Below are positions 50,528-58,597 of a DNA stretch of 64,000 nucleotides, one piece after another. The translations under genes were made by a program, and so were the position numbers. Every line of letters starts with the position of its first letter. The stretch's first letter is position 1. Under the pieces are notes generated by a model that was not told where the DNA came from, searched no databases, and saw only the letters and a program-made list of their open reading frames with translations. This stretch comes from Methyloversatilis discipulorum (GTDB taxonomy: Bacteria; Pseudomonadota; Gammaproteobacteria; Burkholderiales; Rhodocyclaceae), in the NCBI RefSeq assembly GCF_000385375.1, contig NZ_ARVV01000001.1:3534001-3598000 (forward strand), written 5' to 3'.

Positions 50528-50897
50528 GACGCACCTCCTGTGTCTCGCCGGCATAGCCCCAGGAATCCGCCGCCAGATCGCTGACCACGATGTAGCTGGC
50601 CGGGTGCAGCGGGCCGATCAGTTCGTCCAGCGCCTGCCAGACGGCGGAAACATAGTTCGCCTTCTCCGGCTTCGTGTTGGTGCCGGCGGTGATGCGCACG
50701 TCCAGATGGAAGGCGGTCAGCGCACCGCCAACCGCCTCCGCGCCGACAGACCAGTGTTCTACGTGACCCATGGCCAGCGCCGTCAGCTCGCGCTTCTTGC
50801 CGAGCACCTCGGCTGTCAGATCGGTGACGGCGCGGGTCACGGCGAGGCGTGTTTCGGCGTCGAGCGGGCGGGACAGCTGCAGCGTGATCATCGGCAT
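50502..50897 (-). CDS. Tautomerase-family protein
   Basis: A 131-residue protein with Pro2 right after the initiator Met (MPMITLQLS), the catalytic base of the 4-oxalocrotonate tautomerase superfamily. GKKRELTALAMGHVEHWSVG and TKPEKANYVSAVWQALDELIG fit the longer tautomerase group. AAGGAG is nine bases upstream of the ATG. Divergent from the MocR regulator, so it may be that regulator's target. Confidence 0.8.
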   Translation of the reverse strand: MPMITLQLSRPLDAETRLAVTRAVTDLTAEVLGKKRELTALAMGHVEHWSVGAEAVGGALTAFHLDVRITAGTNTKPEKANYVSAVWQALDELIGPLHPASYIVVSDLAADSWGYAGETQEVRHVRARLAQ

Positions 50898-51001
50898 GGC
50901 GGGGCTCCTTCACTGAATGACCGGATCATGCCGGCCGCAACTGTGACGGTCGATGCACAGGATTCGTTTTTTTGACCGACACAATTCCGGTTCTGACGGA
51001 T

Positions 51002-51061
51002 CTGTACCGGCAACTGCGCACACAAACTGTACTGGTCCATGAACAAGGTCGCACAGTACAG
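51002..51061. promoter_or_regulatory. Candidate MocR operator: repeated CTGTACYGG
   Basis: CTGTACCGG (51002-51010) and CTGTACTGG (51027-51035) form a direct repeat with 25-base period, and ACAGTACAG (51053-51061) is an inverted third copy one base longer away. They lie in the tautomerase/MocR divergent interval, the arrangement expected for a MocR regulator controlling itself and its neighbour. Confidence 0.55.
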
Positions 51062-51090
51062 TATCGATCGCCACCGCGAGAGGACGCCGC

Positions 51091-52494
51091 ATGAACCGCT
51101 ACGAACAACTCGCCGACCGGCTGCGCTCCGATATCCGCGCCGGTCTGTACCCGCCGGGCCAGCGCCTGCCGTCGGTGCGTCGCATCGCGCTGCAGCAGGG
51201 CCTCAGCATCGCCACCTGCATCTCCGCCTACCGCAAGCTCGAAGCCCAGGGCTGGCTGGAGGCGCGCCCGCAGTCCGGCTTCTACGCCCGTACGCCCGAG
51301 GCGCTGCCGCCCCGCGCCTGCCAGACCTGCGACGACGAATCGCCGGGCGAAGTGACGATGTCGGAACGGGTGGCCCAGGTCATGCGCGCCTCGCACCGCG
51401 ACGACCTGCTGGTGTTCAGCACCGCGATTCCGCACGCCGACTTCCTTCCGGTGAAGGACATCCGGGCCAGCCTCGGCCGCGCCCTGCGCGCCGACGACGC
51501 CGGCAGCGCGCGCTACGGAGAATTCATTGGCGAAGAGGCGCTGCGCGTGCAGATCGCCCGGCGCGCAGTCGATTCCGGCTGCCAGATCCATCCCGACGAC
51601 ATCGTCATCACCACCGGCTGCCAGGAAGCCCTGACGCTGGCGCTGCGCGCCACCACGCAGCCGGGCGACGTGGTCGCCATCGAGTCGCCGGCCTTCTTCG
51701 GCACGCTGCAGCTGATCGAATCGCTGGGTCTGAAGGCGCTCGAAATCCCGACCGACGCGCAGACCGGCCTCAGCCCGGACGCGCTCGAACTGGCGCTGGA
51801 AAAGTGGCCGGTCAAGGCCTGCCTGGCGTGCACCAGCTTCAGCAACCCGAGCGGTGCGCTGATGCCGGACGCGCACAAGCGGCGCATCGTGCAGATGCTG
51901 TCGAGCCGCGGCATCGCGCTGATCGAGGACGACATCTACGGTGAACTGGCACACGACGGCGAACGCCCGCGCGTCGCCAAGGCCTGGGACCGCACCGGTC
52001 ACGTGCTGCTGTGTTCGTCCTTCTCCAAGACGCTGGCGCCCGGCCTGCGCATCGGCTGGATTGTCGCCGGACGCTGGCGGCGCGAGGTCGAGCGTCTCAA
52101 GTACGGCAGCACGATGGCGACCGCGCTGCTGCCGCAGCGCGCGCTCGCCGACTACCTCACCAGCGGCCGGCCGGAGCGGCACATGGCGCGCATCCGCCGG
52201 CAGTACGCCGAGCAGATGGAAAGGATGCAGACCGCGATCGCGCGTCACTTCCCGCCCGGCACGCGCTGCACGCGTCCGGCCGGCGGCTTCATCCTGTGGG
52301 TCGAACTGCCGGAGCACATCGACGCGCTGGCGCTGCAGTCGCGGGCACTGGCGGCCGGCATCAGCATCGCACCCGGCCCGCTGTTCTCGCCGCAAGGCAA
52401 GTACCGCAACTGCATACGCCTGATGTGCGCGGTGCGCTGGGACGCACGCGTCGACGCCGCACTCGCCAGCCTGGGTTCGCTCGCCAGCCGATAG
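51091..52494 (+). CDS. MocR-family (GntR/aminotransferase) transcriptional regulator
   Basis: A 467-residue fusion of a GntR winged helix (about 1-75: YEQLADRLRSDIRAGLYPPGQRLPSVRRIA in part) and a class I aminotransferase-like domain. The PLP Lys sits in CSSFSKTLAPGLRIGW near 312, with TGCQEALTLAL near 175, SNPSGALMP near 253 and DDIYGEL near 285. Closest in style to the PLP-dependent aminotransferase/YdcR-like group. Start ATG 51091 with AGAGGA eight bases upstream. Confidence 0.88.
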   Translation: MNRYEQLADRLRSDIRAGLYPPGQRLPSVRRIALQQGLSIATCISAYRKLEAQGWLEARPQSGFYARTPEALPPRACQTCDDESPGEVTMSERVAQVMRASHRDDLLVFSTAIPHADFLPVKDIRASLGRALRADDAGSARYGEFIGEEALRVQIARRAVDSGCQIHPDDIVITTGCQEALTLALRATTQPGDVVAIESPAFFGTLQLIESLGLKALEIPTDAQTGLSPDALELALEKWPVKACLACTSFSNPSGALMPDAHKRRIVQMLSSRGIALIEDDIYGELAHDGERPRVAKAWDRTGHVLLCSSFSKTLAPGLRIGWIVAGRWRREVERLKYGSTMATALLPQRALADYLTSGRPERHMARIRRQYAEQMERMQTAIARHFPPGTRCTRPAGGFILWVELPEHIDALALQSRALAAGISIAPGPLFSPQGKYRNCIRLMCAVRWDARVDAALASLGSLASR

Positions 52495-52548
52495 TCCGAC
52501 CGGACCATGCGCACCGGCCGAACGGCCTATGACTTCCCGCGTCGAACA

Positions 52549-52564
52549 TTAACGGGAGATTAAC
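52549..52564 (+). promoter_or_regulatory. Candidate OmpR-family operator, second copy
   Basis: TTAAC-GGGAGA-TTAAC with an 11-base period, sharing ATTAAC-N6-TTAACTG with the site at 14249-14264 (same pentamers and flanks, different spacer). It is 58 bases upstream of the PEP-CTERM gene at 52623. Confidence 0.55.
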
Positions 52565-52622
52565 TGGCGGGACATCGTCGCCGGCCAGACTTTCCGCGTC
52601 TCAACCCAGACCGGAGAGTCCC

Positions 52623-53186
52623 ATGTTCACGCGTTCCACCCTTGCAGCCGCCCTGCTGGCCGGCCTGATGTCGGCCGGCGCCCAGGCGGCCGCCCCGACC
52701 ATCAGCGGCCAGTTCGGCAGCGGCATCACGGCCGGCACCGTCGCCGCCGAAAGCTATTCCTTCATCGGCAGCGCCGAAAACTGGTCCTTCTGGACCTTCA
52801 AGGCCGATTTCCTGAGCGAAGTGTCGATCACCGTCACCCCGACGGATCCGACGCTCGACGTCGTTTTCGGCATCTGGTACGGCGTCGAGAGCGATACCGC
52901 GAACTACTTCGACCTCGGCAGCGCCTCGGCGACCACGATGTTCGTCACCGGCGCCGACGGCACGCCGTCCAACCCCTACGCCGGCGCCGGTGAAGCGGCC
53001 AGCGCGAACTTCTTCAACGACTACGGCAACGGCCTGTTCGTGCTCGCCATCGCCGACTTCAGCGACAACGTCGGGGTCGGCCAGCTTGGCTACACCATCA
53101 CCGCCACCGTGCCGGAGCCCGAAACCTACGCGCTGCTGCTGGCCGGCCTCGGCCTGATCGGCGCTGCCGCCCGCCGTCGCGCCTGA
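52623..53186 (+). CDS. PEP-CTERM-sorted exported protein (1)
   Basis: A 187-residue secreted protein: signal peptide TLAAALLAGLMSAGAQAA, a beta-rich body with no recognised domain (SFWTFKADFLSEVSITVTP), and a C-terminal PEP-CTERM tag VPEPETYALLLAGLGLIGAA plus RRR. The tag directs exosortase/archaeosortase-type processing and usually goes with exopolysaccharide-producing species; the exosortase is not in the window. GGAGAG precedes the ATG. First of three co-directional genes. Confidence 0.88.
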   Translation: MFTRSTLAAALLAGLMSAGAQAAAPTISGQFGSGITAGTVAAESYSFIGSAENWSFWTFKADFLSEVSITVTPTDPTLDVVFGIWYGVESDTANYFDLGSASATTMFVTGADGTPSNPYAGAGEAASANFFNDYGNGLFVLAIADFSDNVGVGQLGYTITATVPEPETYALLLAGLGLIGAAARRRA

Positions 53187-53229
53187 TCCATCCGCACGGC
53201 CCCCACACACTCAAAACGGAGAGACAACA

Positions 53230-54726
53230 ATGAACCATCAAGACGACCTGATCGACGTCCTGCGCGATTTCAGCAAGGCCGACGCCTCGAAGGACATGGA
53301 CCCGCACTGGACCTATGGCCGCCGCGGCTTCCTGAAGAGCGGTGTCGCCGCCGCCGCCACCGTCGCGATGCCCTTCAGCATCCTCGGTTCGAAGAAGGCG
53401 CACGCCGTGCAGCTGCCGTTCAGCCCCGACTACGGCCCGCTCGCCCCGGTCGCCGATGAAGTCACCGGCCTGCCGCTGCTGCAACTGCCGGAAGGCTTCA
53501 AGTACTGGTCCTACGGCTGGACCGGCGACGTGATGACCGACGGCATCGCCACTCCGGGCGCGCACGACGGCATGGCCGTAGTCGCCGCCGACGCGAACAA
53601 GATCGTGCTGGTGCGCAACCACGAACAGGGCAGCCGCACCGCCGGTTCGTACGCCAACCCGAAGATCACCTACGACCCGCTGTGCAACGGCGGCACGACC
53701 AACCTCGTGTTCTCGCCGCGCACCAAGCAGTGGGTCGGCGCCTACGCGTCGATCTCCGGCACCATCCGCAACTGCGCCGGCGGCCCGACCCCGTGGAATT
53801 CGTGGATCACCTGTGAAGAAACGTCGGACGGCCCGCACAACGGTGCTTCCAAACAGCACGGCTACTGCTTCGACGTGCCGGCCACCGGCGCCGCCAAGCC
53901 GGTTCCGCTGGTCGACATGGGCTGTTTCAGCCATGAAGCCGTCGCCGTCGATCCGGTCACCGGCATCATCTACGAAACCGAAGACAGCACCCCGTCCGGC
54001 TTCTACCGCTTCATCCCGAACGTCATCGGTCGTCCGGAAATGGGCGGCAAGCTGCAGATGATGAAGCTGAAGACGGCCAACAACGCCACCCGCACCATCA
54101 ACGGTGTCAGCTACGGCTACTACAACACCGGCGTGGCACAGGCTCCGGGCACCACCTTCGACGTCGAGTGGGTGAACATCGACGAGCCGAACAAGCCCTT
54201 CATCAGCGGTACCTCCTACGGCGGCGTGGTCGCCCAGGGCATCATGCAGGGTGCGTCGAGCATCGTCCGCGGCGAAGGCGTGTGGTACGGCAACGGCGTG
54301 ATCTACGTGTGCTCGACCAGCGGCGGTGCCGCCGGCAAGGGCCAGATCTTCGCCTACGATCCGCGTCGCGAAACCTTCACGCTGGTGTACGAATCGTCCG
54401 GCGCCGACGTCTGCGACAACCCGGACAACATCGCCTGGAGCCCGCGCGGCAGCCTCATCCTGTGCGAAGACGGTGGCAACTCGGTCTCGCGCTGCCACGG
54501 TCTGACCACCGATGGCACCGTGTTCCCCTTCATCGCCAACAACGCCGACTTCCGCGCTGGCGCCATCGGCACCTACACCCGTCCGTCCGGCCGTTCCTTC
54601 AGCAGCAACTCGATGGGTTCCGAGTTCTGCGGCGCGACCTTCCACAACGAGTGGCTGTTCGTGAACACCCAGTCGCCGGGCATCACCTACGCGATCACCG
54701 GCCCGTGGGATAACGGCGCGCTGTAA
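53230..54726 (+). CDS. PhoX-family (DUF839) Tat-exported protein
   Basis: A 498-residue protein with a Tat signal near residue 33 (YGRRGFLKSGVAAAATVAMP), so it is exported folded, consistent with a metal cofactor. The body has DUF839/PhoX phrases: VLVRNHEQGSRTAG, SWITCEETSDGP, GCFSHEAVAVDPVTGIIYETEDS (in part), SPRGSLILCEDGGNSVSR. PhoX proteins are Ca/Fe-dependent alkaline phosphatases; whether this one hydrolyses phosphate esters is not shown. Sits between two PEP-CTERM genes, 43 and 71 bases away. Confidence 0.82.
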   Translation: MNHQDDLIDVLRDFSKADASKDMDPHWTYGRRGFLKSGVAAAATVAMPFSILGSKKAHAVQLPFSPDYGPLAPVADEVTGLPLLQLPEGFKYWSYGWTGDVMTDGIATPGAHDGMAVVAADANKIVLVRNHEQGSRTAGSYANPKITYDPLCNGGTTNLVFSPRTKQWVGAYASISGTIRNCAGGPTPWNSWITCEETSDGPHNGASKQHGYCFDVPATGAAKPVPLVDMGCFSHEAVAVDPVTGIIYETEDSTPSGFYRFIPNVIGRPEMGGKLQMMKLKTANNATRTINGVSYGYYNTGVAQAPGTTFDVEWVNIDEPNKPFISGTSYGGVVAQGIMQGASSIVRGEGVWYGNGVIYVCSTSGGAAGKGQIFAYDPRRETFTLVYESSGADVCDNPDNIAWSPRGSLILCEDGGNSVSRCHGLTTDGTVFPFIANNADFRAGAIGTYTRPSGRSFSSNSMGSEFCGATFHNEWLFVNTQSPGITYAITGPWDNGAL

Positions 54727-54797
54727 TCGCACTCCTGCAGTCCGCAGTTCCGGGCCGGCGCACGCGCGCCGGCCCTTTCCGATTCGAGAGGCTTCCC

Positions 54798-55511
54798 ATG
54801 TTGAGCAAATCCCTGATCGCGGCCGCGCTGTTCGCGGCCGCACCGGCGTTCGCCGCGACCTATACCTTCCAGCAGGGCGCCGGCGGCTACGACGGCACGA
54901 TGGACGTCACGATGTACAGCAGCGACCCCGATGCAAGCAGCGGCTACGAGCAGGAAGTAAGCATCGACGCGTCGGACAACGGTTCGCCGAACCACGTGCT
55001 GCTGCGCTTCGACAATCTGTTCGGCAGCGCCGCCAACCAGATCAAGACCGGCGAAACCGTGGTGTCGGCCACGCTGACGCTGCAGATCACCAGCGCCGGC
55101 AGCGGCATCCGCTTCTACGACATGCTGAGCGACTGGAACTCCGCATCCGCCACCTGGAACACGATGGGCGACGGCATCCAGACCGACGGCATCGAGGCCG
55201 CCGCGCTGCCCTTCCTGACTATAGGCAGCAACAACAGCGACCCCAACATCGAATCGGGCACGCTGGTGCTGGACTTCACCGACGCGCTGCGCCGCATGCA
55301 GGACGGCGGCGTGCCGGGCTACGGCTGGGCGCTGCTGCCCTTCGAGCCTAACGGCACCAATGGCATCGATTTCTACAGCGCCGAGGGCTTCATGGTCAGC
55401 GATCGCCCGCTGCTGACGGTCGAGGTCGCACCGGTGCCGGAACCCGAAACCTACGCGCTGCTGCTGGCCGGGTTGGGCCTGATCGGTCTGCGCGCCCGTC
55501 GCCGCGACTGA
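54798..55511 (+). CDS. PEP-CTERM-sorted protein with DNRLRE-like domain (2)
   Basis: A 237-residue exported protein: signal peptide KSLIAAALFAAAPAFA, then a beta-sandwich region resembling DNRLRE/CBM96-type domains (GSPNHVLLRFDNLFG, VSATLTLQITSAGSG, WNSASATWNTMGDG, LVLDFTDALRRMQDGG), and a PEP-CTERM tag VPEPETYALLLAGLGLIGL plus RARRR. The tag is nearly identical to that of the gene at 52623, pointing to the same exosortase. Ends the three-gene group before a strong terminator. Confidence 0.85.
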   Translation: MLSKSLIAAALFAAAPAFAATYTFQQGAGGYDGTMDVTMYSSDPDASSGYEQEVSIDASDNGSPNHVLLRFDNLFGSAANQIKTGETVVSATLTLQITSAGSGIRFYDMLSDWNSASATWNTMGDGIQTDGIEAAALPFLTIGSNNSDPNIESGTLVLDFTDALRRMQDGGVPGYGWALLPFEPNGTNGIDFYSAEGFMVSDRPLLTVEVAPVPEPETYALLLAGLGLIGLRARRRD

Positions 55512-55535
55512 AACAGGCACCACTGCGCAATGAAA

Positions 55536-55563
55536 ACGCGGGGCTCCCGGGCCCCGCGTCTTT
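55536..55563. terminator. Rho-independent terminator between converging genes
   Basis: ACGCGGGG / CCCCGCGT stem (9 bp with C-G extension), T-rich CTTTTCATTT after it on the plus strand and AAAA before it, serving both the PEP-CTERM gene and the converging esterase. Confidence 0.8.
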
Positions 55564-56445
55564 TCATTTCAGCGCACCGATGTCGCGCAGGAAGGCATCG
55601 ACCTGCCGCGTGTAGTCGCCGGGCAGACCCAGCTGTTCGTTGATGTCGCCGTGCGACAGATCGAGCGGCAGCTCGTCGATGCGGCCGCCGGTCTCGCGCA
55701 CCCGCTGCGCGAACACCTTCACCTGGTCGCAGGCCTGGCGGCGCCGGCTGGAGCACACCGCCAGCCACGGCGCGGTCGGCCCGCCAAGCTGGTGCAGTGG
55801 CGAGGTCGCACGCCAGAAGGCGGGGTCCTTGCCGAAGGCGTCGTCGAACAGGCCGGCGTGGCGTTCCTTCATCAGCCGTTCGACGTCGAGCGCGCCGCTG
55901 TCGAGCAGCACGCTGCCCAGCCATCGCAGATCGCCACGTGGCGAGGCGGCCAGCAAGGCCACCAGATGCGCACCGGCCGAATGCCCCATCAGCACGAAGC
56001 GCGACGGATCGCCGCCCCAGGAGGGCGCCAGCGATTGCGCCCTGGCCAGTGCGGCCGCCACGTCGTCGCGCTGTGTCAGCACGTCGGCGTCGGGCAGCAT
56101 GCGGTAATTGACCGACACGACGATGACGCCGGCCGGCAGCCAGTGCGCGAGCTTGTTGCCGATCAGCCGGCCGTGCGCCTTGTCGCCGCGACGCCAGCCA
56201 CCGCCGTGCACGAGGAAGAGCACCGGCGCGTCGCGGGCGCCGTCGGGAATATAGACGTCCATGCGCTGGTCGGCATGCTCGCCGTAGGCGATATTGCGTT
56301 GCGCGCGGCTGCCGGCGGGCAGGCGGACCTCGGCCCCGCTGTCGGCGCGCCGCTCCGCCAGACGCTCGCGCAGCGGCCCCGCCTGCGCCTCGAAAATGCA
56401 TAGCAGTGCGGCCGCAGCAAGACCCACGGCGCTCATCCTCTTCAT
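55564..56445 (-). CDS. Exported alpha/beta-hydrolase (BD-FAE-like esterase)
   Basis: A 293-residue secreted esterase. Signal peptide SAVGLAAAALLCIFEAQA, oxyanion motif FLVHGGGWRRGDKA near 80, nucleophile GHSAGAHLVALLA near 155, and a late His in DLSHGDINEQLG. The HGGGW plus GHSAG pattern is that of the BD-FAE/carboxylesterase group that cleaves small acyl esters. AGGAGAG lies just before the ATG. Substrate unknown. Confidence 0.83.
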   Translation of the reverse strand: MKRMSAVGLAAAALLCIFEAQAGPLRERLAERRADSGAEVRLPAGSRAQRNIAYGEHADQRMDVYIPDGARDAPVLFLVHGGGWRRGDKAHGRLIGNKLAHWLPAGVIVVSVNYRMLPDADVLTQRDDVAAALARAQSLAPSWGGDPSRFVLMGHSAGAHLVALLAASPRGDLRWLGSVLLDSGALDVERLMKERHAGLFDDAFGKDPAFWRATSPLHQLGGPTAPWLAVCSSRRRQACDQVKVFAQRVRETGGRIDELPLDLSHGDINEQLGLPGDYTRQVDAFLRDIGALK

Positions 56446-56521
56446 GTCGCTCTCCTGTTGCCGGGCCGGACGCGCCCTGCCGAGGTAGACGCGGGGCGGC
56501 GGCCCGCCTTACGCCGCCGCG

Positions 56522-57385
56522 TCAACGCAAGGCGTAGTCGGCGACGATGCCGGCGAACACCGCGGCGCCCAGCCAGTTGTTGTGCAGGAAGGCGCGGAAA
56601 CAACGCGCGCGGTCGCGGCCGCGGATCAGGGCCCAGTGATAGCCGGCGATGCCGGCGGCAACGACCAGCCCGACGTAGTAGGGCCAGTGCAGCCCTTCGA
56701 GCCGGCCGTAGAGCGCCAGCAATGCCAGCGTGATCGCGTAGCAGGCCATCACCGCTGCAACGTCGAAGCGGCCGAAGGTGATGGCGGAGGTGCGGATGCC
56801 TATCTTCAGGTCGTCGTCGCGATCGACCATCGCGTACTCGGTGTCGTAGGCGACCGCCCAGAACACATTGGCCGCCAGCAGCAGCCAGGCTTCCATCGGC
56901 ACCGTGTACAGCTGCGCCGCATAGGCCATCGGGATGCCGAAGCCGAAGGCGATGCCGAGGTAGGCCTGCGGAATCGCGAAGAAGCGCTTCGTGAAGGGGT
57001 AGCTGGCGGCCAGGAACAGCGCGGCGAACGACAGCAGGATGACCAGTCGGTGCAGCGGCAGGATGAGGATGAAGGCGAACAGCGCCAGCGCTGCGGCCAG
57101 CAGCAGCGCCTCGCGCGTGCCGACCTCGCCGGTCGCCAGCGGGCGGTTCTTCGTGCGCTCGACGTGACCGTCGAAATTGCGGTCGGCGTAGTCGTTGATG
57201 ACGCAGCCGGCGCTGCGCATCAGCACCGTGCCGAGCATGAATATCCACACGATGAAGGCGGAGGGCTTGCCGCCGCCCGCCACCCACAGCGCCCACAGTG
57301 TGGGCCAGGCAAGCAGCAGGATGCCGATCGGCTTATCCAGCCGCATCAGGCGTTCCCAGGCGTTCAGGCGGGCGAGCAGATTCAT
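56522..57385 (-). CDS. ubiA: 4-hydroxybenzoate polyprenyltransferase
   Basis: Integral membrane enzyme that prenylates 4-hydroxybenzoate in ubiquinone synthesis. The 287 residues have eight to nine membrane segments and both Asp-rich motifs: [21 protein letters not shown] near 70 and [20 protein letters not shown] near 190. ATG 57385 ([21 protein letters not shown]) overlaps the ubiC stop by four bases; the longer frame runs into ubiC. Confidence 0.95.
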   Translation of the reverse strand: MNLLARLNAWERLMRLDKPIGILLLAWPTLWALWVAGGGKPSAFIVWIFMLGTVLMRSAGCVINDYADRNFDGHVERTKNRPLATGEVGTREALLLAAALALFAFILILPLHRLVILLSFAALFLAASYPFTKRFFAIPQAYLGIAFGFGIPMAYAAQLYTVPMEAWLLLAANVFWAVAYDTEYAMVDRDDDLKIGIRTSAITFGRFDVAAVMACYAITLALLALYGRLEGLHWPYYVGLVVAAGIAGYHWALIRGRDRARCFRAFLHNNWLGAAVFAGIVADYALR

Positions 57386-57924
57386 GGCGCGAGTTCCGAA
57401 ATGGCCGGCAGGAAGACTTCGGTCACCAGCAGCGGCCGGCCGCGGCGCACGAACAGCGAACGGCGCGCCCACAGCGGGCCACTCACCGCGATGCCTTCGG
57501 CCAGCACCCGCCGGTACAGCGGGTGGCGGGCGTCGAGTCGGCGCGCCGCCAGCGGCGAGCGGGCGATGCGCGCGTCGGCGAACAGCAGCGCGCCGAGCGG
57601 CCGCGTGCCGACGCCGGCGAACATGTGCCAGACGCCGCGCACGTCACGCATGTTGACCACGCTGTGCGCAAACACCACCGGCACGCCATCGGCGTGCAGC
57701 AGCACCTCGCGCGACAGCGCCTGCGCCCGGCCGCAGCCGAGCAGACAGGCCTCGTCAGCCGCCAGCGCGGCACGACCGGTGCGCAGCGGCTGCACCGCGA
57801 AGTGCCGGCAGCGCGCCCTGATGCGTGAGGTCAGCGAATGAGGATCGGTCAGCCAGCCGCGCAGTGCCGCCGGCATGAATAGCGCCGGCGAACGCCACGC
57901 GTCGCCGGCTCGATGAAAGGACAT
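57382..57924 (-). CDS. ubiC: Chorismate lyase
   Basis: Releases pyruvate from chorismate to give 4-hydroxybenzoate, the substrate of UbiA. The 180 residues show [16 protein letters not shown] near 25, [19 protein letters not shown] near 72, [16 protein letters not shown] near 110 and a final [17 protein letters not shown]. Low conservation is normal for the family; the overlap with ubiA secures the call. Confidence 0.92.
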   Translation of the reverse strand: MSFHRAGDAWRSPALFMPAALRGWLTDPHSLTSRIRARCRHFAVQPLRTGRAALAADEACLLGCGRAQALSREVLLHADGVPVVFAHSVVNMRDVRGVWHMFAGVGTRPLGALLFADARIARSPLAARRLDARHPLYRRVLAEGIAVSGPLWARRSLFVRRGRPLLVTEVFLPAISELAP

Positions 57925-57986
57925 TTATTGCGACGCAGTCTTCAAGCCCGGCCTGCATGATAGCCGTGGCAGACGGCGCCGGCGCG

Positions 57987-58334
57987 TCAGGCGATCTGCA
58001 GCGGACCGTGGTCGTCGCAGTGATCGCCGTGCGGATGGTGCAGATGACCGTCGACCAGGTAATCGACGTGGTCGCCGTGCGGCACCGCTTCATGCCCGCA
58101 GCCAGGCCCATGCACATGACCGGCGCCATGGCCGGCACAGTGGTGCTGCGGCGTGCAGCCGTCCGGGTTGGCGGCGCTGACGGCGATCACGTGTTCGTCG
58201 ACATGGTCGCCATGCACGTGATGCAGGTGGCCGTCATGCAGGAAATCGACGTGGCCTTCGTGGCGCACCGCGGTGTGACCGCATTGCGGGCCATGCTGGT
58301 GGTCGTGATGGGCGTGCTGGGTGCAACGGGTCAT
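57987..58334 (-). CDS. Histidine-rich putative metal-binding protein
   Basis: A 115-residue cytosolic protein with about a quarter His. Two similar units of about 25 residues follow each other: EGHVDFLHDGHLHHVHGDHVDEH (in part, about 28-50) and HGDHVDYLVDGHLHHPHGDHCDDH (in part, about 88-111), with extra Cys-His motifs QCGH and GCGH before each. Such stretches bind Ni, Zn, Co or Cu. GGAGAG precedes ATG 58334. It lies 68 bases after ccoS, near a copper-type P-ATPase, so a copper or zinc buffer is plausible but unproven. Confidence 0.7.
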   Translation of the reverse strand: MTRCTQHAHHDHQHGPQCGHTAVRHEGHVDFLHDGHLHHVHGDHVDEHVIAVSAANPDGCTPQHHCAGHGAGHVHGPGCGHEAVPHGDHVDYLVDGHLHHPHGDHCDDHGPLQIA

Positions 58335-58402
58335 CGGCGCTCTCCGGTCGGTGGGTGCATCCGCACTATAGACAGGAAATGACGCTTCGGCCGCCTCGGG
58401 CG

Positions 58403-58597
58403 TCACACCTTGCGCTCGTCCCTGCCGGTCTCCGGCGCCTCGTCGATGGTCTGCGCGCGGTCGTCGTCCATCAGCATGCGATGGGCCGGGCCTTCGAGAT
58501 CGTCGAACTGGCCGCTGCGCGCCGACCAGATGAACACCGCGCCGATGCCCAGCGCGATCAGTACCGACATCGGTACCAGCAGCCACAGAATGTCCAT
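58403..58597 (-). CDS. ccoS: cbb3-type cytochrome oxidase assembly protein CcoS
   Basis: Small membrane protein, 64 residues, needed for cofactor insertion into cbb3 oxidase. One membrane segment (MDILWLLVPMSVLIALGIGAVFIW), then the typical SGQFDDLEGPAHRMLMDDD. Its ATG shares a base with the ccoI stop. The ccoNOQP structural genes are not in the window. Confidence 0.93.
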   Translation of the reverse strand: MDILWLLVPMSVLIALGIGAVFIWSARSGQFDDLEGPAHRMLMDDDRAQTIDEAPETGRDERKV

